Shown piece by piece: positions 8,201-15,769 of a stretch of 64,000 bases of DNA (position 1 is its first letter; every line of letters starts with the position of its first letter). The notes under the pieces are model-generated. The model saw nothing but the letters and a program-made list of their open reading frames with translations, made no database searches and was not told the origin of the DNA. Source of the stretch: JAUIET01 sp045106985 (GTDB lineage: Bacteria > Pseudomonadota > Gammaproteobacteria > Pseudomonadales > JAUIET01). The stretch is from contig JBGCFQ010000052.1 in NCBI GenBank assembly GCA_045106985.1, forward strand, positions 30,646 through 94,645, in the 5' to 3' direction. The position numbers and the translations under genes were made by a program.

Positions 8201-11200
8201 CATCCGCTATCGACCCCGAGGCTAACCATACGCCGGTACCGTCGTCATAGGTCGAGGTAACTGTTCCTGCGGTTGCCGTAGACAAGGAGCCGGCTGCAAC
8301 ATCAGAAATAGTTAAGGTAACAGTTGTCGTTGAATGATCGACGTCGCTAACGAAAATATCCGCCAGCTTAAGCGGAACATCTTCGATGTAGCCTTCAGCC
8401 GCGCTCAAATTGGTTGCGGTAGGCGCATCGTTGGTCAATACAATCTGCTGGCTGTTCGAAAACTCGGAAGTGTTCCCTGCACTATCCGTTGCTGTTACGG
8501 TAACAAATTCACCGGGTGTTACATTGGCCACGAAGTTGCTTGCTATCGTTTGATTGCCAGAACCGTCAAGTGTGATTGTGTCAGAGTCGAGATAAGTTCG
8601 CCCCTCATTGCCGGCTATTGGATTAGAGAAGTACTCCAGTGTAATAGCTTGCCCAGCCAATGAGACATCGCTGTACGTACCAGAAACCGAAAGAGTGCTG
8701 CTACCATCAACTTCGGAAAGACTTAGAATCGGTGCAATAGCGTTACTATTAGTAGGAAATTCAAGCTCAATGCCACGAACATCATTGTCGTAGATTTCAT
8801 TCCTTTGAATCGAATTACCCACACTAGAAACACCAAATATTTTAACGCCTGAACCAGGGTTGAAAGCAATCGTATTGGCGGCCCCTGCAACAGTGCCACC
8901 AATCGTATTATTGCTAGCGCCATCGTCAATTTGCACGCCCCCGTTAGCAGTAGATCCGAGACTTAAACTATTGCCGATTTGTACCGAAGTATCGACGCCT
9001 GTACCAATTTTGTTACCCAGTATTGTATTGTTGAATGCGCCACTGCCAACCCGAACACCTGCCCAACTGTTTCCGGAAATAATATTGCCCAAACTGCTGT
9101 TCGTGCCTCCAATAGTATTGTTGCTCGGCCCATTAACCGAAATCTCTACGCCGTAGTTTCCATTCGTGATGGCCGCATCGGCGTTAGCATTTGTGCCAAT
9201 GCGGTTTCCGGCGATCACATTGTTCTGAGAGCCAGCGTCTCTGATCCGAATGCCCGACCAAGTATTGCCTGAAATAAGGTTACCTACGCCTTCTCCGCCA
9301 ATTGTGTTGCCACTTGCGTCAGCAATTCGTATACCATTTTGTCCATTGCCAAGGCCGGCATCGCCGCTTACGTTTGTACCGATGTAGCTGCTTTCTATGG
9401 TGTTGCCATTTCCTGTAATCAAGACTCCATAAGCGTCAAACCGATTTATTACTAGGCCGCGAATAGTTGAGCCATTACTGGCTAACGCTAGGCCAGAGGA
9501 ACTTGAAGTGCCGCTACCATCCAATTCAACCACAGGCGTGCCGGCGTAATCTGCATCCGTTCTACCATCTATGTCGACCGCTTCAGTGATTGAAGGAAGA
9601 GCAGAACTGAGGACTATTGTATTTGAACCAGACAAATCAAAGTGGATTTGGTCCGGGCGAACTCCATTGGCGGTTGCGTTAGTCGCAAGAATTGCCTCTC
9701 GCAACGATATGCCTGTGCCACCTGGGTTGGCTATTAGCCCTGCTATCGAAGACACCGTACCATCGTTTTCATCCAGTGCGGTATTTACCACGAGCGTTGG
9801 CACAGTTTGATCAACCGTAAGCCGCGAAGAATAGGTCGTCGTGTCATAGGCGAACCACATATCACTTTCACTGTCGGGATGAACAATTAGCTTCAGCCCA
9901 AGGAAGCGCCCTGGAGCAAAGGTGTAATCAATATTGCCAAATTCAAATACGTCCTCCACCCATGTCCCACTATTCGTTGGGTCCCAGTCGACTCGCTGTA
10001 TGAAGTAGCTGCTGATAACGGTCAAATCGTTGCCGCCCGAATCGGAATCAACCAGGAAGACTTCAACCTTCCCTCCTTTGTCTGTCTCGAAATCTTTCAC
10101 GCCAGACCAAACATTGAGCGTTACGCTGCCATGTAGACGGAGGTTGTTCGCGTCGATTAACCAGCTTTGAAACTTTGTCGAATCAGATTCATTTTCATTA
10201 AGGCCACCTTTGTCAACCTGAAGGCCTTCTTCTCCGTTATTACCGTCATAATCCTCCAGGGAAACATCAGTTGGTTCCGTGGTGGTTAAAGCGCCTACCG
10301 GTTTGTCTGATTGACCAGTAATATCATCAAGATAGAAAACATCGCTGACCGGTATAGCGGTTACGCTTTTGGTTCCGGTTACTGGTGCGGCAACGCCATC
10401 GCTAACGCTGGTTGCTATCGTAAAGTTGCTGTCGTAGTTAAAGGTTGGATTGAAATTTATGCCGGCTAGCAAGGTGTTTACATCTGCAATGGCACCAGTC
10501 GCCGACCATTCCCCTGTACCCGCGTTGTAGGATGAAATAACACCGCCTGAGGTGGCTGTCGACAAGCTGCCAGCGCCAGCATCAGACAGTGTTAACCTCA
10601 CCGTAGTATTTGCATGATCAACATCAGATACAACAATATTCGTTAGATTCAGCGGAGTGTCTTCGATAAAGGTTTCGGCGGCATCCAGGTTGCTGGCTAT
10701 TGGCGCGTCATTGGTTGCGCTAGCGGTAACGCTTTTTGTGCCAAGGACTGAGGGAGCAACACCGTCACTGACACTGGTTGAAATAGAGAAATTGCTGTTG
10801 TAGTTGAGGCTCGGATCGAAGGTCACTCCTGCCAGTAGGGTATTAACGTCGGCTATCGCGCCCGACGCCGACCAAACTCCAGTGGCTAAACTGTATGTAG
10901 AGCTAACAATGCCTGAGGTACTGGTCGATAAGCTGCCGGCCCCAATATCGGATAATGTTAGAGTTACCGTAGTCGTTGCAGTGTCTATATCGGATACCAC
11001 AATATCCGTTAGGTTCAGTGAAGTATCTTCTGTATAGCTTTCGCCCGCGCTTATGTTAGTAGCTGTGGGGGCATCATTGACCGGCGTCACAGTTAACGCA
11101 ATGCTGCCGGTGAGCGCAACGCCTCCATCTTCGTTACCATCGTCAACGATGACGTTAATTGTTGTATCTAAATCATTATTGGTTGCTGGGTTAAACAACA

Positions 11201-13169
11201 CACCGGCGAGTGCAGTGTTCACAGTCGCAACCGTGCCGCTTATAGTCCATACGCCTGTGCTTGGGTTATAGCTGGCCCCGTCATTCGCATCCAGGCTACC
11301 CGTCGCGGTGTTAGCTAAGGTTAGCGTAGCTGTGACAATGTCTAAAGCATCGTCGTCGCTTACTACAATATCGGCAACGGCTACGCTAACATCCCCTTCG
11401 ATGTAGGAGGTCGTCGTGTTCAGGTTGGTCGCAGTAGGGGCATTGTTGTTAACAATGGTGACCAAATGATTAGGCGTAAACGCCAGGTATGCCGGTCCCT
11501 CAAGGCCACCAACACCATCATCAACAAATACTTCTCCACTCGAACCGTCATAACGCAAAATCGTGTCGTTATCGAAGCTCGACACATACAGGTTACCGTC
11601 CGGTCCAAAGGCCACACCGGTGGCATGCTCCAATTGAGCATGAGTGAAATAACTTGTTACATCACTTCCATCCCAACGCAACACCTCGCCTTCAGCACCA
11701 TTTGCTATGAACAGATCGCCATTTTCACCGAAGGCTATCTGTTCCGGATTGCTGAGTCCATCACCCCCATCCAATACCTGTGTTGCAGCCCCTCCATTAT
11801 CACCGTCGATCACTACTATCTTGCTGTTCTGCCAGCTCGACACATAGAGATCCCCATCCGGGCCAAATACGAGATCTTCCGGCCCATTTAGTTCGCCCCC
11901 AGAACTAAAGACACGGTCGAACGTGCCATCTGGTAGAAATCGCAGAATATTGTTACCGTCATAATTGCTGACATACAAATTTCCGTCACCGCCCCAAGCT
12001 ACACTGGTAGGAAAATCGAGTCGCGAGTCTGAGCTGAATACGCCGAGGTAATTGCCATTCGCAGCAAACCTTACAATATTGTCCGACTCATACCCTGCAA
12101 CATAAAAATTGCCGTCGGGACCAACGGCTAATCCATAGGGTTGGTCTAAGACAGATATGGTCGAATCGAACAGGCCTTCTGGATTGCCGCTAGTGCCATC
12201 GAAAACAAAGAGATCATCACTTCCAGCATTAAAACTGGGGACGATCAAGTCACTCTCCGTTACGCTGCCACTTGCTTCGTTCGCAGCGAAGGTAACGTCG
12301 TAGGTGTAGCCAACGTTTGCATAGATGTGTGAAACAGAGGTAGTAGGGCCGGCATAGGTCTCAGTCGTCACATTTCCGTCACCCCAATTCACTGTATAGC
12401 TAGTAATGCTGTTAGTACCAGGCTCGTCGGCAATCAGGTCCAGAGTGTAAGACACACCCGCATTGATTGCGCCTGTCCCTGCGGCCGTCAGGGTCGGCGT
12501 CACATCATTGAGATTAATCGTTATGTCGGTAGAGCGTGTTTCTGTTCCATCATCGGCCTGAACCGCAATGGTCAGCGCAGACGCACTTTCAAAATCAAGA
12601 TCGTCGGCGTCGTTGACGGTGATAACGCCGGAAGACGAATTGATCGAAAATGCATTGTTGGCATCGCCATCTAAGTTGGTATTTGCCGTTATGCTGTAGT
12701 TAATGCCTGAATCTACCACACCACCATCACCGTCATGTGCGTCGACATCGCCTACTACGGTTGTCGCTATAGCTCCTTCATCGACAGAAAAGGGACCGCT
12801 ACTCTGAAACACCGGCCTTGCAATGAATGAAGCTGCCTGTGCAGAGTTGAAAACTGAGCCGTATAGTGCGACTTGCGGGTTAATGGTGTCGGCGAAGCCG
12901 CTGTCATTGGCCCGTTTGATCGGCTCAATCCCAAGCCCTTCGATCTGGAAGGTGCTACTTGTCTTGCCAGGTTGCTCATTCGCTCGGCCAAGCCGATCCT
13001 GTGCCAGCCCAAGGCCAGCTAATTCATCTTCTCTGAGAACCAACTCTATAGAATTAGCACCCTCTGGCGCAGCAAGCGACGCGCCCGCGTCCAAACCACC
13101 TGCCGAAAACAAGATACGGGGTTCAAGCTCCTCACAGGTGATCGATTTAACTGCTTTTTTTCGGCGCAT
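5292..13169 (-). CDS. Giant modular surface protein with LEPRxLL N-terminus, cadherin-like, PKD, NHL and beta-helix domains
   Basis: A 2625-residue protein, probably exported and membrane-anchored. The N-terminus carries the LEPRILFSA motif (residues ~15-23) that marks very large proteins of planctomycetes and some gammaproteobacteria. Approximate order: cadherin-like 124-230, PKD 227-312, NHL/beta-propeller 312-573 (repeated GPDGNLYVS), three ~122-residue cadherin-like repeats 574-944, a jelly-roll-like insert 944-1123, SLREAI plus right-handed beta-helix 1123-1573 (repeated NTIGG and ISGN), four more ~122-residue repeats 1577-2066, two PKD domains 2067-2254, a cadherin-like domain 2254-2354, an acidic linker, then a hydrophobic segment 2547-2580 ending PAWRLIDPLPVLG and an Asp-rich tail. 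No classical Sec signal or type I secretion genes are seen nearby. Adhesion or polysaccharide binding is plausible; no function is proven. Confidence 0.85.
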   Translation of the reverse strand: MRRKKAVKSITCEELEPRILFSAGGLDAGASLAAPEGANSIELVLREDELAGLGLAQDRLGRANEQPGKTSSTFQIEGLGIEPIKRANDSGFADTINPQVALYGSVFNSAQAASFIARPVFQSSGPFSVDEGAIATTVVGDVDAHDGDGGVVDSGINYSITANTNLDGDANNAFSINSSSGVITVNDADDLDFESASALTIAVQADDGTETRSTDITINLNDVTPTLTAAGTGAINAGVSYTLDLIADEPGTNSITSYTVNWGDGNVTTETYAGPTTSVSHIYANVGYTYDVTFAANEASGSVTESDLIVPSFNAGSDDLFVFDGTSGNPEGLFDSTISVLDQPYGLAVGPDGNFYVAGYESDNIVRFAANGNYLGVFSSDSRLDFPTSVAWGGDGNLYVSNYDGNNILRFLPDGTFDRVFSSGGELNGPEDLVFGPDGDLYVSSWQNSKIVVIDGDNGGAATQVLDGGDGLSNPEQIAFGENGDLFIANGAEGEVLRWDGSDVTSYFTHAQLEHATGVAFGPDGNLYVSSFDNDTILRYDGSSGEVFVDDGVGGLEGPAYLAFTPNHLVTIVNNNAPTATNLNTTTSYIEGDVSVAVADIVVSDDDALDIVTATLTLANTATGSLDANDGASYNPSTGVWTISGTVATVNTALAGVLFNPATNNDLDTTINVIVDDGNEDGGVALTGSIALTVTPVNDAPTATNISAGESYTEDTSLNLTDIVVSDIDTATTTVTLTLSDIGAGSLSTSTSGIVSSTYSLATGVWSASGAIADVNTLLAGVTFDPSLNYNSNFSISTSVSDGVAPSVLGTKSVTASATNDAPIASNLDAAETFIEDTPLNLTNIVVSDVDHANTTVRLTLSDAGAGSLSTATSGGVISSYNAGTGEWSATGAIADVNTLLAGINFNPTFNYDSNFTIATSVSDGVAAPVTGTKSVTAIPVSDVFYLDDITGQSDKPVGALTTTEPTDVSLEDYDGNNGEEGLQVDKGGLNENESDSTKFQSWLIDANNLRLHGSVTLNVWSGVKDFETDKGGKVEVFLVDSDSGGNDLTVISSYFIQRVDWDPTNSGTWVEDVFEFGNIDYTFAPGRFLGLKLIVHPDSESDMWFAYDTTTYSSRLTVDQTVPTLVVNTALDENDGTVSSIAGLIANPGGTGISLREAILATNATANGVRPDQIHFDLSGSNTIVLSSALPSITEAVDIDGRTDADYAGTPVVELDGSGTSSSSGLALASNGSTIRGLVINRFDAYGVLITGNGNTIESSYIGTNVSGDAGLGNGQNGIRIADASGNTIGGEGVGNLISGNTWSGIRIRDAGSQNNVIAGNRIGTNANADAAITNGNYGVEISVNGPSNNTIGGTNSSLGNIISGNSWAGVRVGSGAFNNTILGNKIGTGVDTSVQIGNSLSLGSTANGGVQIDDGASNNTIGGTVAGAANTIAFNPGSGVKIFGVSSVGNSIQRNEIYDNDVRGIELEFPTNSNAIAPILSLSEVDGSSTLSVSGTYSDVSLAGQAITLEYFSNPIAGNEGRTYLDSDTITLDGSGNQTIASNFVANVTPGEFVTVTATDSAGNTSEFSNSQQIVLTNDAPTATNLSAAEGYIEDVPLKLADIFVSDVDHSTTTVTLTISDVAAGSLSTATAGTVTSTYDDGTGVWLASGSIADVNTLLSGLTFNPALNYNSNFSIATSVTDGLTAPLTGTKNVTATATNDAPTVSNLDAAERYTEDSALNLVDIVASDVDHITTTVSLTISDLAAGSLSTGTSGAVTSTYNAGSGVWLASGAIADVNALLAGVTFNPSLNYDSNFSIASSVSDGVAPALTATKIVIATPINDAPAATNLSTAETYVEDIPLNLVDVVASDIDNATITASLTISDSAAGSLSTGTSGSVTSIYNASSGVWSASGSTTDVNALLASTTFNPTQNYNDNFSIATSVSDGLAPALTGTKNITATLSNDAPTATSLNAAENYTEDLALDLLDIVVSDVDHATTTVSLTLSNVNAGTLSTAISGAVVSTFNPGTGVWSASGDIGQVNTLLAGVTFTPTLDFNDNFTIETSVSDGVAPTITGTKSVSGTAVNDAPVAATNGPFVISEGTDLLLDGSASYDVDGTIDSYGWEVFGPEGTFETSLVSPTLSWENLSSIGIDDDGSYQVALSVTDDQGSVDVATFALTVNNTPPVVTVTGNSTVVLNTSYTLTLDANDPGAEEIASWTIDWGDGTIDTLLGNPSNANHVYTTPGQSYNVSVLVTDGDGSYMANDVQVTIVDNLAPTLTLSEISATLAENVDTTGRIKLADVSVQDDGVGSNALVLTGANAQLFEIDAGVLYLKAGVDLDFETLERLVVTLSVNDASIGSDPEDTADFELNISDVDETVETGEGDEEGVGVFLPSVTTESDRDFSVALEAAEDASAESESENDNKIESELPAGNSEAETFLERGLMPGGTRGTDASSGVNPNILFNGDFKDQLDQQVFAEQALNGQATQAANVVSAEQLALLDLLAEQVIDISVLHDSLNYDPMADFSALDNDSFVSGLDSVRSQLLSDADYDKVVIGSSMAASTSLSIGYVLWLMRGGILLSTIMSSLPAWRLIDPLPVLGSAWNEGEDDDDDSLQAIIESENESPAQTMEAVDETNEPHDT
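6965..8440 (-). repeat. Intragenic tandem array of four ~366-bp repeats
   Basis: Repeat boundaries are marked by NDAPT/NDAPA codons near 8430, 8066, 7695 and 7331, with a PKD domain beginning near 6968. Each unit encodes about 122 residues: ...YTEDxxLxLxDIVxSDVD..., AGSLST, SASGxIADVNxLLAGVTF and SDGxAPxLTGTK. DNA identity is high in the cores but not complete, suggesting duplication followed by divergence. The same unit type recurs upstream at 10340-11450. Confidence 0.85.
10340..11450 (-). repeat. Intragenic array of three ~366-bp repeats (N-terminal set)
   Basis: Unit starts are near 11450, 11080 and 10713. The first is a divergent version and the next two closely resemble the units at 6965-8440. 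The two arrays are separated by about 1.9 kb encoding the jelly-roll-like insert and the beta-helix, so the insert appears to have split an ancestral array or the array was duplicated around it. Confidence 0.8.
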
Positions 13170-13599
13170 TTTGTGATCGGGTTGTACCGCGTACTGCGAT
13201 GAAAATCGTCCTTGAACTGGACGTCATTTGAGGTGTGTTAAACCGGCTGTGACGCTCTTTTGAGTATAGGCAGAGCACTCGAAAATTGGCATTTAAAGGA
13301 CAGCGGCAAACCAGAGTGTGACTCAGTACGCCAGCGTTAAGCAGGCGTTGCTCGAGACAGCGAAAAGCGTTTATTTTTTGAGCATGCGCTGCTCATATTA
13401 TGATCAGATGATGTGCTGAACGTCGTTGAAGCGAGGGTTTGGATGTTTTAAACACGGGGACAGACCACGGTTTCGTCAAAGCCGGCCGTACGAGTATCTT
13501 GAAATAACCCAACTGAACAAAAATGCTTTCATAAGAATAAGGCCCAGAGTCACATGACAGGCATAAACTACTCAACTACTCAACTACTCAACTACTCAA
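13170..13599. other. Intergenic region, 430 bp, upstream of the giant gene
   Basis: No convincing gene was found. The giant gene's ATG at 13169 has no recognisable Shine-Dalgarno sequence. A short near-palindrome GAGCATGCGCTGCTC lies at about 13380-13394 and an 8-bp tandem array begins at 13566. Its promoter should lie here, but no clear -35/-10 pair was recognised. Confidence 0.5.
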
Positions 13600-13613
13600 T
13601 TACTCAACTACTC
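13566..13613. repeat. Tandem repeat, 6 x AACTACTC
   Basis: Six consecutive 8-bp units; the fifth (13598-13605) has one change, AATTACTC. The array overlaps the 3' end of the GST gene, whose stop codon lies in the variant unit. The coding end is robust to copy number, because the unmodified unit would also give an in-frame stop (TAG). Confidence 0.9.
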
Positions 13614-14217
13614 GCGCAACAGCTGCCTGAAAAGCGGGCCGCGCCTTATTTCTTTCAATGTAGGCTTCCAGTTTTGGGTAGCTAGCCAATAAGCCAAGCC
13701 TATGCGCCATTGACACCGCGTAACTGATACCGAAATCGGCGGCGCTAAAATCGCTGCCTAAGATAAATTCATTGTCACTGAGTTGATTCGTTATATGGCC
13801 AAGATGAAGGGCTATTTCAGCCCGACTAAAGCCCGTTAATGCCGGGCATGGGCCTTCTTCTCTCATTAGTAGCATGTTTATTAGCAATGGCGTAAATACA
13901 GAGCCTTCGGAGTAATGCAGCCATTGGTTGTAGGTAGCCCAGGCATTGAGGTTAGAGCGTGGTGGCGAAAACTTTTGGGCACTGTCGTACTTTTCAAGTA
14001 AGTAACTTGTAATAGCGCCAGACTCAGACAACACCAGGTCACCGTCTTCAATCACCGGCGACTTGCCAAGTGGATGGATAACTTTGAGATCATCGCCGGC
14101 ACGCATTGTTTCCGGGTGTCGCAGGTACTCTTTTACGGCATATTCAACGCCCAGCTCCTCCAACGCCCATACAGTGAAAATTGAACGACCTATTCGTAGA
14201 TGGTGAATTGTTAGCAT
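13600..14217 (-). CDS. Glutathione S-transferase family protein
   Basis: A 205-residue protein with the two-domain GST layout. The N-terminal thioredoxin-like half contains HPLGKSPVIEDGDLVLSESGAITSYL, with the cis-Pro (SPVI) and the Glu-Ser glutathione-binding pair (SESGAI). The C-terminal half is helical and includes the conserved N-capping segment (GSDFSAADFGISYAV). It probably conjugates glutathione to electrophiles in the cytoplasm; the substrate is unknown. Start ATG at 14217 follows a GGAA sequence. It is divergent from the 2-oxoglutarate oxygenase gene and ends in a short tandem repeat. Confidence 0.9.
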   Translation of the reverse strand: MLTIHHLRIGRSIFTVWALEELGVEYAVKEYLRHPETMRAGDDLKVIHPLGKSPVIEDGDLVLSESGAITSYLLEKYDSAQKFSPPRSNLNAWATYNQWLHYSEGSVFTPLLINMLLMREEGPCPALTGFSRAEIALHLGHITNQLSDNEFILGSDFSAADFGISYAVSMAHRLGLLASYPKLEAYIERNKARPAFQAAVARVVE

Positions 14218-14388
14218 TGCTGTGTTCCTGCGGCTTGATTAACGACTTTAAGCGACGACTGTAAAATGAGATACATTGTGCCTGTCATTGCTTGCACTCG
14301 CCAGCTTCTAAAGTGATTGTTAGTTATGAGTCAGTTACACTAGGTCATTGTGATGTAACACTTGCGGTCCAGCCCCTTAAACAAAGCC

Positions 14389-15321
14389 ATGAACTTACAG
14401 CCCCCTGTTATTGACGTCTCCACGCTCAACTCTGAAACACTGACTAAACTCGCTGAGGCATGTCGCAGCTGGGGTATTTTCCATATCACTGGCCATGGAA
14501 TTGAACAGGAAACCACGGCAGAACTATTGGATCAGATGCATCGTTTTTTTGCATTGAGCAAAGCGGAAAAACAACAAGTGGAACGCACGGCCACAAACAG
14601 CTGGGGATATTACGATCGAGAGCTGACGAAAAATTCGCGTGACTGGAAGGAGATATTTGATACTGGCCCCACAGAACAACCAGGGCCTCTTGGCGGTAGT
14701 AAACCGCAATGGCCCGCACAATTGCCTAGGTTTGAACCTTGTATTAGCCGCTATATGCAGCAGTGTGAACAACTTGCTTTGACGCTAGTAAACGCTGTCG
14801 GTGAAAGGCTCAACATTCCCGTCGATGAGATTGAACCCTTCTTTGCGCAAAATCACAGCAGCTTTCTACGTCTCAACTACTACCCAGTGTTTTCGCCGGA
14901 AAAAAATGCTGCCAATGCCGAAGACAACGCACTTGGTATTCACCCCCACACGGATGCCGGTGCGCTAACCCTTCTACTACAAGACAGCCAACCCGGCCTG
15001 CAAATTGAACACCAAGGGAAATGGTATACAGTTGTGCCGGTTAAAGGCGCTCTAACGGTAAACATTGGTGATATTTTTCAAGTGCTTTCAAATGACGACT
15101 ACCGCGCACCTCTCCACCGAGTATTAACCAACGTACGCAAGCAACGATATAGTGCCGCGTATTTTTTTAATCCCAGTTATGATTTTACTTATGCGCCGTA
15201 TTCTCCCAGCCCCAGATATTCGCCCATCAATTGGGGCGATTTTCGCGCCGCGCGATCTGCGGGTGATTACTCCGACTATGGTGAAGAGATTCAGATAGAA
15301 CAGTTTCGAACTGCACCCTAA
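14389..15321 (+). CDS. Isopenicillin-N-synthase-like 2-oxoglutarate/Fe(II) oxygenase
   Basis: About 310 residues from ATG 14389 (MNLQPPVIDVSTL), which matches the family's usual beginning; a TTG at 14362 would add nine atypical residues. The N-terminal DIOX_N-like region has WGIFHITGHGI. The iron triad is visible as HTD in GIHPHTDAGALTLLLQD and the distal His in PLHRVLTN, followed by RYSAAYF carrying the 2-oxoglutarate-binding Arg-x-Ser. It should hydroxylate or oxidise a small molecule in the cytoplasm. A GST gene lies divergently upstream and a TonB-dependent receptor gene downstream, so it may act on an imported compound. The substrate is unknown. Confidence 0.88.
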   Translation: MNLQPPVIDVSTLNSETLTKLAEACRSWGIFHITGHGIEQETTAELLDQMHRFFALSKAEKQQVERTATNSWGYYDRELTKNSRDWKEIFDTGPTEQPGPLGGSKPQWPAQLPRFEPCISRYMQQCEQLALTLVNAVGERLNIPVDEIEPFFAQNHSSFLRLNYYPVFSPEKNAANAEDNALGIHPHTDAGALTLLLQDSQPGLQIEHQGKWYTVVPVKGALTVNIGDIFQVLSNDDYRAPLHRVLTNVRKQRYSAAYFFNPSYDFTYAPYSPSPRYSPINWGDFRAARSAGDYSDYGEEIQIEQFRTAP

Positions 15322-15769
15322 TCAGTACTCGTGCCCCAACTGGGACTGCCTAAGTCCCATCAATTGCTTTTACTCTAATCAGTCGTCACATCGATTGGAA
15401 TCACACAGCGTTTTGCGACTTACAAGCCAAGGTGTTCACGACCCACATTTCTTACCAAAGATTCAGAAACCCAACTTACTGATCGATAAGCAACCAAAAA
15501 AATATCTGCTCGAGTTTTCATATTATAGGTCTTTGGTTAAGATCGTACGTCGATGCCAGCAGTCATAATTCTTCGCTTCGCTAGCCTGTGCATTCACCAG
15601 TCAACGTTTTGGCCTCATTGGTCAAAGGTATTGTGTGCGTACATCGCTTAATCTGTGGCTTGCGCTCACAATCAACACTTTGTGCGCTTAGGTCCACGCA
15701 TGCTTTGGACGCAGAAGTAATCATAAACAATCTAAATTCGTTATAGACCACCATTGGGAGTTCCTAATA
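15322..15769. other. Intergenic region, 448 bp, upstream of the TonB receptor
   Basis: Contains a hairpin TGGGACT/AGTCCCA at 15341-15359 just after the oxygenase stop, followed by CAATTGCTTTTAC, a weak candidate terminator. The rest is non-coding on both strands. A GGGAG ribosome-binding site lies just before the receptor ATG. No riboswitch or clear operator was recognised. Confidence 0.4.

Noticed and set aside
5836..13176. Several 60-141-residue open frames on the plus strand opposite the giant gene
   Set aside because: They arise from the low-stop composition opposite Ala/Thr/Ser/Asp-rich repeats and recur at equivalent places of each repeat unit; no domains or ribosome-binding sites.
15322..15769. 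Riboswitch or Fur-type site upstream of the TonB receptor
   Set aside because: No conserved riboswitch core and no Fur-like AT-rich palindrome could be found by eye.
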